Of a stretch of 42,114 nucleotides of DNA, positions 8,403 to 15,668 are shown piece by piece (position 1 is the first letter of the stretch; each line of letters opens with the position of its first letter). Below the pieces are notes generated by a model. It was not told the DNA's origin. It saw only the letters and a list, made by a program, of their open reading frames with translations, and made no database searches. The DNA comes from Marinobacterium profundum. GTDB taxonomy: Bacteria > Pseudomonadota > Gammaproteobacteria > Pseudomonadales > Balneatricaceae. Both the position numbers and the translations under genes were made by a program. The stretch is taken from positions 1 to 42,114 of the forward strand of contig NZ_BCNS01000201.1 of assembly GCF_001528745.1 (NCBI RefSeq), read 5' to 3'.

Positions 8403-8427
8403 AAAAAACAGACCCCGGCGGCGGGGT
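8403..8427 (-). terminator. Intrinsic terminator of doxX
   Basis: On the minus strand ACCCCG-CCGC-CGGGGT (8427-8412) is followed by CTGTTTTTT (8411-8403). It lies about 20 bp after the doxX stop codon and before the dioxygenase gene, so it separates the two transcripts. Confidence 0.7.
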
Positions 8428-8445
8428 GAGCAGACAGAGTGCAGT

Positions 8446-8898
8446 TTAGAACTTGAATCCAAACTGGCGATCAAGCGAGAAGCGCTCGCCACCGCGCAGG
8501 AAAACAGCAAAGGCAATCAGGCCCCACATCAACGGATATTCCACTCCGCCGCTGGTCCAGAAGAAACCGTTGGCGACATGTACCGACAGGGCTACAGCCA
8601 TCAGGCCTGCGATGGCCAGTGCCGCCGGACGGGTGAGCAGGCCCAGTACCAGTGCCAGGCCACCGAAGAACTCCACCAGGCCTGCCAGCAGGGCGAACAG
8701 GAAACCGGGCTCCATGCCAAGGTTGGTGGCGAAGAACTGGCCGGTGGCATCCAGGCCGTAACCGCCAAACCAGCCAAAGAGTTTCTGGGCGCCGTGGGGC
8801 ATCAGCAACAAGCCCGCAGTGATGCGTATCAAAGGGTAGCTTAGCGTTGACAGGCGATCGAACAGGGTGCTGGCGCTGGTAGAGGTCTGGGTGGTCAT
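8446..8898 (-). CDS. DoxX family membrane protein
   Basis: A 150-aa four-helix inner-membrane protein of the DoxX/DoxD family. The signature LLMPHGAQKLFGWFGGYG (about 32-49) and the following GLVEFFGGLALVLGLLTRPAALA are typical. Relatives are linked to oxidative stress, thiosulfate oxidation or quinone chemistry; no function can be assigned here. Start ATG 8898 follows GGAGATA. It is transcribed divergently from the lysR gene, which suggests that the regulator controls it. Confidence 0.85.
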   Translation of the reverse strand: MTTQTSTSASTLFDRLSTLSYPLIRITAGLLLMPHGAQKLFGWFGGYGLDATGQFFATNLGMEPGFLFALLAGLVEFFGGLALVLGLLTRPAALAIAGLMAVALSVHVANGFFWTSGGVEYPLMWGLIAFAVFLRGGERFSLDRQFGFKF

Positions 8899-9005
8899 GG
8901 CGTATCTCCAAATGCAGGTAAGTGGGTGTCAGCCGGTGCGCTGAAACTGGAGACCATGGTATGTTGGTTTCCCTATGGTGGGTAGAATGCAAAATAGGAA
9001 CATAA

Positions 9006-9024
9006 GGTTTCCAAATCGGGAACC
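9006..9024. promoter_or_regulatory. Candidate operator between doxX and lysR
   Basis: GGTTTCC (9006-9012) and GGGAACC (9018-9024) form a near-perfect dyad (one mismatch) around AAATC. A related GGTTTCCC (8966-8973) and AGGAAC (8996-9001) lie nearby. The position between the divergent doxX and lysR genes is where a LysR-type regulator would bind. This is inference from symmetry and position. Confidence 0.45.
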
Positions 9025-9060
9025 ATATCTACTATCCGTTAGCCATTATCAGAGAACCCT

Positions 9061-9282
9061 ATGACCTCACATATTAGCGGCGGATCTTTCAGCTTCGGCG
9101 GCATGCTTGGCGGATCTTTGGAAGACATCAAGGCGTTCTGCGCCGTGATCGAGTTTGGCTCAGTGTCACGGGCGGCTATTGCGATAATGTGGAGACCAAT
9201 CTTGGGTGCTCGAACCGGCCACGCCGGCGCCTTGGCTAGTCCGGTAGTCATTATCAGAGAATCCCATGACTTCACATATTAG
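9061..9282 (+). pseudogene. Truncated lysR copy 1 (73-aa frame)
   Basis: It encodes the first 40 residues of the LysR regulator, including the first part of the helix-turn-helix region (SVSRAAI), then 33 unrelated residues before a stop at 9280-9282. It lacks the recognition helix and effector domain, so it cannot act as a normal regulator. Its last 17 bp overlap the start of copy 2, an arrangement compatible with translational coupling. Confidence 0.7.
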
Positions 9283-9487
9283 CGGCGGATCTTTCAGCTT
9301 CGGCGGCATGCTCGGCGGCTCGCTGGAAGACATCAAGGCGTTCTGCGCCGTGATCGAGTTTGGCTCAGTGTCCCGGGCGGCAATTGCGATAATGTGGAGA
9401 CCAATCTTGGGTGCTCGAACCGGCCACGCCGGCGCCCTGGCTAGTCCGGTAGTCATTATCAGAGAATCCCATGACTTCACATATTAG
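9266..9487 (+). pseudogene. Truncated lysR copy 2 (73-aa frame)
   Basis: It encodes the same 73-aa protein as copy 1, because all 8 nucleotide differences between the two copies are silent. It ends 17 bp inside the intact lysR gene (start 9471), in another frame since 205 is not a multiple of three. Its 5' part (9266-9385) is nearly identical to that of the intact gene. Confidence 0.7.
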
Positions 9488-10430
9488 CGGCGGATCTTTC
9501 AGCTTCGGCGGCATGCTCGGCGGCTCGCTGGAAGACATCAAGGCGTTCTGCGCCGTGATCGAGTTTGGCTCAGTGTCACGGGCGGCTATTGAAATGGGTG
9601 AGACAAAGGGCAGTATCAGCCGGCGGGTATCACGGCTGGAGGCCAGGCTTGGCGCTGCACTGCTGGCCCGCACGCCCAGGGCCGTAAGTGCTACTGAGGA
9701 GGGTATCGCCTTTTATGCCAAGGCCCGGGATGCGCTCTCATTGCTGGCCGATGCTACCCAGGGGGCGCGCCAGTCTCGCACTGTGCCCCACGGCAATCTG
9801 CGGGTGACGGCACCGATGGATATTGGCCTCGATGTGTTGCCGCCGCTGTTGGTGCGGTTTCGCGCCTTGCATCCACAGATTACGGTGGAGTTGCTATTGA
9901 CGGATGCGCCGCTGGACCTGGCGGCCAACCGTATCGACCTGGCGTTGCGCGCCACCTCCGGCAATCTGCCGGACATGGGTTACCGTGCATCCGCGCTGGC
10001 AACGTTTCGCATGAGGCTTTATGCCGCCCCCGGCTACCTGGAAGCGCGGGGAATGCCCGAAACCCCACAGGATCTGCAGACCCAGGATCTGGTGACCTTT
10101 CGTGAATTGGCGGGGGCTGCGAACCTGTCCCTGGTAAACGCCAGGGGACGGCGGGTGGAAGTCACGGCAAGGCCGGTGGCTCGCACCACGGACTACGCCA
10201 GCGTGCACCGGATTATTCAGGCCGGTGGCGGTATCGGTGTATTGCCGGATCTGATTGCGGGTGCCAGTCTTGCCGCTGGTCTGATTCTGCCGGTGTTACC
10301 CGACTGGTTCCTGAGCGACGGCAAGCTCTACGCCATCAGCCTCAGTGGTGACCAGGCGCCGGCGCGGGTGAGCGTGTTTCGGGATTTTATTCGCGCCGAA
10401 CTGAATGGGCCAGTCGCTGGTACTGCCTGA
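9471..10430 (+). CDS. LysR-family transcriptional regulator
   Basis: A 319-aa regulator with an unusual glycine/serine/phenylalanine-rich N-terminal extension (residues 2-19), a winged helix-turn-helix (about 20-78, with SVSRAAIEMGETKGSISRRV) and a LysR substrate-binding domain (about 105-305, starting HGNLRVTAPMDIG). The effector domain resembles the common regulators that control neighbouring oxidoreductases or exporters; the ligand is unknown. It is divergent from doxX, its likely target. The 5' end is the third unit of the 205-bp repeat, so its own promoter region has been replaced by the repeat spacer; only a weak ribosome site (AGAGA) precedes the ATG. Confidence 0.9.
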   Translation: MTSHISGGSFSFGGMLGGSLEDIKAFCAVIEFGSVSRAAIEMGETKGSISRRVSRLEARLGAALLARTPRAVSATEEGIAFYAKARDALSLLADATQGARQSRTVPHGNLRVTAPMDIGLDVLPPLLVRFRALHPQITVELLLTDAPLDLAANRIDLALRATSGNLPDMGYRASALATFRMRLYAAPGYLEARGMPETPQDLQTQDLVTFRELAGAANLSLVNARGRRVEVTARPVARTTDYASVHRIIQAGGGIGVLPDLIAGASLAAGLILPVLPDWFLSDGKLYAISLSGDQAPARVSVFRDFIRAELNGPVAGTA

Positions 10431-10468
10431 GCCTTGCGGTCGTCATTAGAGCCACGGATGTAATGCAA

Positions 10469-10500
10469 AGCGCTGGGTCGCTACTGTGCAGCGCATTTTT
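10469..10500 (+). terminator. Probable terminator after lysR
   Basis: GCGCTG (10470-10475) pairs with CAGCGC (10489-10494), followed by ATTTTT. It lies 40 bp past the lysR stop codon. The 13-nt loop is long, so the call is tentative. Confidence 0.4.
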
Positions 10501-10574
10501 GTAGCGCGCCTTTACAGTGCCTGAAATGAGCAAAAATGGTGCACTGCACAATAATTTTTCTCAGCTGTTTATTT

Positions 10575-10603
10575 TTAACTTATTGAAAAATAAAAGATAT
10601 ATT
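10575..10603 (+). promoter_or_regulatory. Candidate sigma70 promoter of the TorF-type gene
   Basis: TTAACT (10575-10580) and TATATT (10598-10603) are 17 bp apart within an AT-rich block, about 90 bp before the start codon at 10692. It is the only well-spaced pair I find in the 261-bp gap after lysR. Confidence 0.4.
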
Positions 10604-10691
10604 TATTGGCACGAATTGTGATTGCTGCATTGCCAGATTACCGAATTCCGTGCGCCGGTCGTACGGAGCCTTACTGGCAAGGAGTGACACC

Positions 10692-11348
10692 ATGAAAAAG
10701 CTGAGTCTTGTATTGGGTTCCTGTGTTCTGGCATTGAGTGCCGCGCAGGCGACGGCCGACGTGACCGCCAATGTCGCCATGACCACCGACTATGTCTGGC
10801 GTGGCATGACGCAAACCGACAATGACCCTGCGCTGCAGGGTGGCTTTGACTACAGCCATGAGGCTGGCTTCTACACAGGTATCTGGGCATCCAATGTCGA
10901 CTTCGGTACTTCGGCGGATCTGGAAGTCGACCTCTATGGTGGCTATGCCACCGAATTCAGTAATGGCGTGGGTCTGGATGTTGGCGCCATCCGCTATATG
11001 TATCCCGACGCTGCGGACACTTCGAACTGGAACGAAATCTACGCTAATGCCAGCTTTATAGGGCTGAGCGCAGGCATCGCCTTCAGTGATGATGTTTACG
11101 GCAGTGACGAAGATGGCACCTATTACAGCCTGGGCTACGATTACGCTCTGACGATGGACCTTGGCCTGTCGGCGTCTGTGGGTTATTACGATATCGATAT
11201 GGCGCAGTCCGACTCGGTTGACTGGAAACTGGGGTTGTCCGGTGAGTTCGAAGGTGTGGGACTGGAGCTGGCCTACTTTGATATAAACCACGATGACAGC
11301 ACCCTGGATGACGACGGCGTGATCTTCACTCTGTCCAAATCGCTGTAA
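10692..11348 (+). CDS. TorF-family putative porin
   Basis: A 218-aa exported beta-barrel protein. A signal peptide (1-22, ending ATA before DVTAN) is followed by the family opening AMTTDYVWRGMTQTDNDPAL and alternating beta-strand pattern with aromatic girdles, ending in FTLSKSL, a barrel-type C-terminus. This is the TorF/Gcw_chp family (TIGR02001), outer-membrane proteins of unknown transport specificity. It starts at ATG 10692 after AAGGAG (10679-10684); an upstream in-frame start would precede the signal peptide. It is monocistronic, with its own terminator. Confidence 0.87.
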   Translation: MKKLSLVLGSCVLALSAAQATADVTANVAMTTDYVWRGMTQTDNDPALQGGFDYSHEAGFYTGIWASNVDFGTSADLEVDLYGGYATEFSNGVGLDVGAIRYMYPDAADTSNWNEIYANASFIGLSAGIAFSDDVYGSDEDGTYYSLGYDYALTMDLGLSASVGYYDIDMAQSDSVDWKLGLSGEFEGVGLELAYFDINHDDSTLDDDGVIFTLSKSL

Positions 11349-11371
11349 CAGATTCAGGAGTCCGTCGCTGC

Positions 11372-11399
11372 AAAGCCCGCCTTTTTTGGCGGGCTTTTT
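11372..11399. terminator. Bidirectional intrinsic terminator
   Basis: AAAGCCCGCC-TTTTT-TGGCGGGCTTT: a strong stem with T-runs on both strands between the convergent porin and M48 protease genes. It overlaps the last two bases of the protease gene's stop codon (11398-11400). Confidence 0.85.
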
Positions 11400-12441
11400 A
11401 GTCTCTGCTGTGTCCTATCTGCAGGGCTTTCGCCGCCGTTTTCATGCGCAGGTAGCGCTCGGCGGTGCCGGGATGAATGAGGCCGCGACTGTGGCGAATG
11501 GCGGTTGGAAAATCGGTGCCCAGGCGGCGCCAGAACTCGATGCCCGGTTGTAGCGGCACGCCGGCCCGGTGCAGCAGCACCAGTGCCTGCAGGTCGGCTT
11601 CAAGTTCCCAGTTCAGCGCCTGATGGTGGATTCCCAGGGTCGCGGCTATGCCGGGGCTTGGGTATCCCTGGGTCAGGGCCAGTAGATCGAGCAGTGCACC
11701 AAGCAGCAGATTGCGTAGCTGCTTGTCGATATGCTGCAGGCCGTTGTGGGCGATTTCGTGGGCAATCACCAGGGCGAGTTCATCATCGCCCTGGGCATAG
11801 CTGAGCATTCCCTGATTGATGCGAATTTCGCGCCCATCGGCATGGGCATTAATGGCACTGCTGCGAATAAGCCGCACGGGCCAGTCGCACAATTCTTCGG
11901 GCATCAGGGTCAGGTCCATCCGGCTGTCACCGCGCTCTATCTGCAGGCTAAGTGGCCCCGACATCTCTCGCAGTTGGGTATCGATGCTGTTATAGGTTTC
12001 GCTTGTAAAAGCGCGGCCCTGCAGGCGCAGCAGGCGATCACCGGCGTGAAGTCCGGCCTTGGCCGCGGGGCTATCCGGCAGCGGCGTGCGCAGTGTCGGT
12101 CGTTGATCAAGCCCATAAACCGTGTGGGCGGCGGGGCGCTGCTGGCGTGTATAGCTGTCTATGCTGTGCAGGCGCAGGCCGTACTCGCTGCGTCGGTGCA
12201 TCGGGCACAGCTCAAGTGCCGCGATCAGCAACGGGCGCGCTACACGGGCGAGGCGGTATTCGCGGGCATGCCGCAGTATCAGCGCCTGAGTAAGCTGGTG
12301 TTCGGCCTCTGTGGCAATGGCTTCATCTGCAGGCGGATCCGGCAACTCGCCTGGGCCTGCGCAGGCAGCGAGCAGCAGTGAAAACGCAAGGCCGATTACG
12401 GATTTTAAATGGCGGCAGGAGAGGCGACGGATGTTGGGCAT
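11398..12441 (-). CDS. M48-family metalloprotease lipoprotein with PDZ domain
   Basis: A 347-aa predicted periplasmic lipoprotein. The lipobox LAAC puts the lipidated cysteine at C27. A PDZ domain (about 112-180, PLPDSPAAKAGLHAGDRLL) precedes an M48 zinc-protease domain with HEIAH (228-232) and the third zinc ligand in NWELEAD (near 279-281). The C-terminal HPGTAERYLRM is the usual M48 substrate-cleft segment. The residue after the lipidated cysteine is alanine, not aspartate, which favours sorting to the outer membrane. A role in envelope protein quality control, like BepA/LoiP-type proteases, is inference. A 28-aa ORF ends at its start codon. Confidence 0.87.
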   Translation of the reverse strand: MPNIRRLSCRHLKSVIGLAFSLLLAACAGPGELPDPPADEAIATEAEHQLTQALILRHAREYRLARVARPLLIAALELCPMHRRSEYGLRLHSIDSYTRQQRPAAHTVYGLDQRPTLRTPLPDSPAAKAGLHAGDRLLRLQGRAFTSETYNSIDTQLREMSGPLSLQIERGDSRMDLTLMPEELCDWPVRLIRSSAINAHADGREIRINQGMLSYAQGDDELALVIAHEIAHNGLQHIDKQLRNLLLGALLDLLALTQGYPSPGIAATLGIHHQALNWELEADLQALVLLHRAGVPLQPGIEFWRRLGTDFPTAIRHSRGLIHPGTAERYLRMKTAAKALQIGHSRD

Positions 12442-12527
12442 CAGCGGCGCGGTAGCGCCTGGGCGAGAATGCGCTGCTCTTTTGCTGTCAGCGGTTTTAC
12501 TGCTGCTATAAAGGAGGCTCTGTACAT
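12441..12527 (-). CDS. 28-aa upstream ORF, coupled to the M48 gene
   Basis: ATG 12527 to TGA 12443-12441; the stop shares its A with the ATG of the protease gene (TGATG), a classic coupling arrangement. An AGGTG sequence lies about 9 bp upstream, inside a perfect palindrome GGTGATCACC (12530-12539). The peptide is basic (MYRASFIAAVKPLTAKEQRI...) and matches no family I know. It may be a leader peptide or simply a chance ORF. The rest of 12528-12790 shows nothing further that I can name. Confidence 0.35.
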   Translation of the reverse strand: MYRASFIAAVKPLTAKEQRILAQALPRR

Positions 12528-12790
12528 GGGGTGATCACCTTTTGATCGCTCTGATTAACTGCTTTTTGGCTGCCGGTTTCTCACGCCACTGACGTCTTTA
12601 CTGTAGCTGGATCGCCGCTTTGGTGGCGAGGTCGGGGTGAAGACAGTGTAGCAGTCAAAAAGCGGCCAAAAGGTGGCGAAAACCGGCGTTTTCGGCCTCG
12701 GCCCGACTTGATCCGCCGGCCTCATTCGTCCATGCTGCACGGCATTCGCCGATGCACCGGCGAGCCCATATTCAAAGGCAGGGCCGAACC

Positions 12791-13189
12791 ATGACGTACA
12801 AACTGACAGAGCAGCAGCGAGGCAAGGTGATTGCCCGTGAAGCGCAGGAGCGATTCGATCACTTTCTGCAAAAAGTGGCAGACTGGGAAGAGATATGGAG
12901 CCTGAGCGACGCTGAAGGCTGTGTCATGCTGAACACCGATGATGGCGAGAGCTGCCTGCCGGTATGGCCCCATCCAGACTACGCGCTGGACTGGGCCACC
13001 GATGGCTGGGAAGGTTGCGAAGCATTGAAAATCGACCTGCAGGCCTGGTTCGAACGCTGGTCTCCGGGGCTGGATGAAGACGGTATTCTGGTGGCGGTAT
13101 TCCCGCGCACGGATGAAGAAGGCGTGCTGCTGTCGGCCGGCGATCTGACGGAGTCGATCGAAGCGCTCTTGGGAGCCGGTGGTGACTGA
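12791..13189 (+). CDS. DUF2750 domain protein
   Basis: A 132-aa acidic cytoplasmic protein. The pattern FLQKVADWEEIWSL followed by PVWPHPDYA and the C-terminal LVAVFPRTDEEG matches the DUF2750 family, small proteins of unknown function. Start ATG 12791 is preferred over a frame extension to 12752 because similarity begins at MTYKLTEQQR. The stop codon overlaps the next gene by 11 bp, so it appears to be the first gene of the operon running to rimK. Confidence 0.8.
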   Translation: MTYKLTEQQRGKVIAREAQERFDHFLQKVADWEEIWSLSDAEGCVMLNTDDGESCLPVWPHPDYALDWATDGWEGCEALKIDLQAWFERWSPGLDEDGILVAVFPRTDEEGVLLSAGDLTESIEALLGAGGD

Positions 13190-14189
13190 CCACAACTCAG
13201 GCTCTGCCGCGGATCTTGCGCCGCACCCGTTCGAAACCCTGACGCCTGAATTCATCATGGATGCAGTGGAGGAACTCGGCTATCTGTGTGATGGCGTCAT
13301 CTTCCCACTCAACAGCTATGAAAATCGTGTCTATCAGGTCGGTATTGAAGATCAGCCACCGCTGATCGCCAAGTTTTACCGGCCCCATCGCTGGAGCGAA
13401 GCTCAGATTCTGGAAGAGCATGGGCTCTGCTACGAGATGGAGGAGTTTGAGCTGCCGGTGGTGGCGCCCTGGCGTGACCAAAGCGGACGTAGCCTGTTCC
13501 AGCGCGGGGACTTCTGGTTTGCACTCTATCCACGTCGTGGCGGCCGTGCCCCTGAATTCGATGATCTGGATAACCTGCTGATTCTGGGCAGGTTCCTGGG
13601 GCGCATGCACGCCATAGGGGCGAAAAAGCCATTTGCGCATCGCCCGGTGCTCAACAGCCAGACCTATGGCCATGCCAGCGTGGCGCTGCTGCACGAAGAC
13701 TTTATCCCGCGGGATTTGCGTCCGGCCTATAACACCCTGAGCCGCGATGTACTCAAGCTGGTGGATGAGGCCATGGCAGAGCCTGCAACCCTGATCCGGG
13801 TGCACGGTGACTGTCATGCCGGCAATGTACTCTGGCGCGACAATACGCCCAACTTTGTCGATTTTGACGATACCCGCATGGCGCCTGCGGTGCAGGATAT
13901 CTGGATGCTGCTCTCGGGTGATCGCGACAGCCAGCAGCGCCAGTTGTGCGAAGTGGTGGAAGGCTATAACGAATTCTATGATTTTCACCCGCGCGAACTG
14001 CGCCAGATAGAGGCATTGCGTACGCTGCGCATCATGCATTATTCGGCCTGGCTGGCGCGGCGCTGGGCTGACCCTGCATTTCCCAAGGCCTTCCCCTGGT
14101 TTAACACTGAGCGTTACTGGAGTGAACATATCCTCGAGTTGCGCGAGCAGTTTTCCGCCCTGCAGGAGCCCTCTCTGCGTCTGCTTTGA
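13179..14189 (+). CDS. srkA: Stress response kinase A (YihE family)
   Basis: A 336-aa Ser/Thr kinase of the SrkA/YihE (aminoglycoside-phosphotransferase-like) fold. K65 (LIAKFYRP) is the likely ATP-binding lysine; VHGDCHAGNVLW (208-219) holds catalytic D211 and N216, and FVDFDDTRM (227-235) the metal-binding aspartates. In E. coli SrkA counters MazEF-driven cell death and envelope stress. The start is one of two adjacent GTG codons (13179, 13182) after GGGAG; both overlap the DUF2750 gene, indicating translational coupling. Length matches the family. Confidence 0.92.
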   Translation: MVTDHNSGSAADLAPHPFETLTPEFIMDAVEELGYLCDGVIFPLNSYENRVYQVGIEDQPPLIAKFYRPHRWSEAQILEEHGLCYEMEEFELPVVAPWRDQSGRSLFQRGDFWFALYPRRGGRAPEFDDLDNLLILGRFLGRMHAIGAKKPFAHRPVLNSQTYGHASVALLHEDFIPRDLRPAYNTLSRDVLKLVDEAMAEPATLIRVHGDCHAGNVLWRDNTPNFVDFDDTRMAPAVQDIWMLLSGDRDSQQRQLCEVVEGYNEFYDFHPRELRQIEALRTLRIMHYSAWLARRWADPAFPKAFPWFNTERYWSEHILELREQFSALQEPSLRLL

Positions 14190-14228
14190 GCAGGCCGGGC
14201 ATACTGTGATGAATAAAAGGATGCCGGC

Positions 14229-15212
14229 ATGATTCCACTGCATGGACCTGATGGTTTGGTTTACGCATTTTTGATGGATCGCAAGGGCGGTACTCGTGAA
14301 CTGAGCTGGGAGGAAGCCGGCCAGTGGGACGCCTCCCAGGGGTTGCTGTGGCTGCATTTTGACTATAGTCATGCCAACAGTCGGCGCTGGCTGGCGGATC
14401 AGAGCGGTTTGCCAGCACTGGCGGTGGATTCCCTGCTTACCGAGGAAACAAGGCCCCGTGCCGCCTTGCTGGGCCCGGGGTTGCTGCTGGCGCTGCGGGG
14501 TGTGAACCTCAACCCTGAAGCCGATCCCGAGGACATGGTGTCGATTCGGCTCTATGTCAGTGAGGATCTGGTGGTCAGCACCCGCAAGCGCCAGCTGCTG
14601 TCGATATCGGACATGGTGGCGGAAATGCGCACGGGTGTCGGCCCCACCGACAGCGGTGACTTCCTGGTGGGGCTGGTCGATCGGCTGGTCATGCGCATGA
14701 GCGATACGGTGGACGAGTTTGAAGACCGGGTCGGGGATCTGGAAGATCAGGTGCTGTACAGTGGTAACGGCGAACTGCGCCAGCCGCTGGCCCAGTTACG
14801 GCGCCAGACTATAGGTCTGCGCCGCTATCTGGCACCGCAGCGCGAGGCACTGGCGCGGATTGTGACTGAGCCACTGGGCTGGATGGATGAGCACGCACGC
14901 ATGCGCATGCGCGAAGTCTCTGATCGGTTGGTGCGCCATATCGAAGATCTGGATGCGGTGCGCGAACGCGCGGCCGTGACCCAGGAAGAGTTAATGAGTC
15001 GCATGTCCGATCAGCTCAACAGCAGGCTCTATGTATTGTCGCTGGTGGCGGCTATCTTTCTGCCGTTGGGCTTTCTCACCGGACTGCTGGGTATTAATGT
15101 TGGCGGTGTGCCGGGGGCGGAAAACCCCTCGGCCTTTATGGAATTTTCGCTGTTTCTGGTCGTGCTGGTCGCGGTGCAGTTATGGATATTCCGCCGCAAG
15201 CGCTGGCTCTGA
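14229..15212 (+). CDS. zntB: ZntB-type zinc transporter (CorA superfamily)
   Basis: A 327-aa CorA-superfamily protein. A large N-terminal cytoplasmic domain with the long stalk helix (about 150-265) leads to two membrane helices near the C-terminus; the pore signature is GIN (in TGLLGINVGGVPGA) rather than the GMN of magnesium-transporting CorA, which points to ZntB. ZntB moves zinc across the inner membrane, with uptake coupled to protons in recent work. The C-terminus RRKRWL is cytoplasmic. It follows srkA by 39 bp and precedes rimB by 27 bp. Confidence 0.9.
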   Translation: MIPLHGPDGLVYAFLMDRKGGTRELSWEEAGQWDASQGLLWLHFDYSHANSRRWLADQSGLPALAVDSLLTEETRPRAALLGPGLLLALRGVNLNPEADPEDMVSIRLYVSEDLVVSTRKRQLLSISDMVAEMRTGVGPTDSGDFLVGLVDRLVMRMSDTVDEFEDRVGDLEDQVLYSGNGELRQPLAQLRRQTIGLRRYLAPQREALARIVTEPLGWMDEHARMRMREVSDRLVRHIEDLDAVRERAAVTQEELMSRMSDQLNSRLYVLSLVAAIFLPLGFLTGLLGINVGGVPGAENPSAFMEFSLFLVVLVAVQLWIFRRKRWL

Positions 15213-15239
15213 CGGCGCTCAATTGCAGGGATTAACGTC

Positions 15240-15668
15240 ATGCTGGAAACAATAGGTTGGCGCGAGTGGCTGTCGTTGCCGGAACTGGGGATCGACCGCA
15301 TCAAGGCCAAGGTCGATACAGGTGCTCGCACATCCTGCTTGCACGCATTCAAGCTAGAACCCTTTTATGAGCGCGGTGCACTCTGGATTGCGGCTGATGT
15401 GCATCCCATACAGAACAACCAGGATACGGTGCTGCATTTTGTAGCGCCGGTACTGGACGAGCGACAGGTCTCCGATTCCGGCGGCCATCGCGAAAAGCGT
15501 ATCGTCATTCAGACTCTGGCACGTATGGGCGAGCATGAATGGCCCATTGAAATGACACTGACCAACCGTGACAGCATGCGCTTTCGCATGCTGCTCGGGC
15601 GCACTGCTATGTTGAACCGTTTTGCCGTCGACCCGGCGGCCTCATTTTTGTTAGGAGCACAGTCATGA
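15240..15668 (+). CDS. rimB: RimB-like retropepsin-fold protease (COG4067)
   Basis: A 142-aa protein of the COG4067 family, often annotated 'ATP-dependent zinc protease' but with a retropepsin-like aspartic protease fold. [13 protein letters not shown] (24-36) carries the DTGA active-site motif with D26, and MLLGRTAML near the C-terminus is the second family motif. In Pseudomonas, RimB is encoded with RimK and modulates its glutamylation of ribosomal protein S6; that role is carried over by the linkage. The stop overlaps the rimK start (ATGA), so the two are translationally coupled. Confidence 0.88.
   Translation: MLETIGWREWLSLPELGIDRIKAKVDTGARTSCLHAFKLEPFYERGALWIAADVHPIQNNQDTVLHFVAPVLDERQVSDSGGHREKRIVIQTLARMGEHEWPIEMTLTNRDSMRFRMLLGRTAMLNRFAVDPAASFLLGAQS

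Larger units (their letters stand above)
9061..9590 (+). repeat. 205-bp tandem repeat of the lysR 5' end, three copies
   Basis: Units start at each ATG: 9061-9265, 9266-9470, and a final partial unit 9471-9590 that runs into the intact lysR gene. Each full unit is the first 120 bp of lysR (through ...SRAAI) joined to 85 bp of noncoding-looking sequence that ends just before the next ATG. Units 1 and 2 differ at 8 positions. The natural upstream sequence of unit 1 (about 9031-9060) resembles the end of the 85-bp spacer, but the rest of the spacer is not found upstream of unit 1. Confidence 0.92.

Noticed and set aside
10607-10626. Possible sigma54 promoter TGGCACG...TTGC before the TorF-type gene
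   Set aside because: The distance between the -24 GG and the -12 GC elements is about 4 bp too long for sigma54, which tolerates almost no variation.
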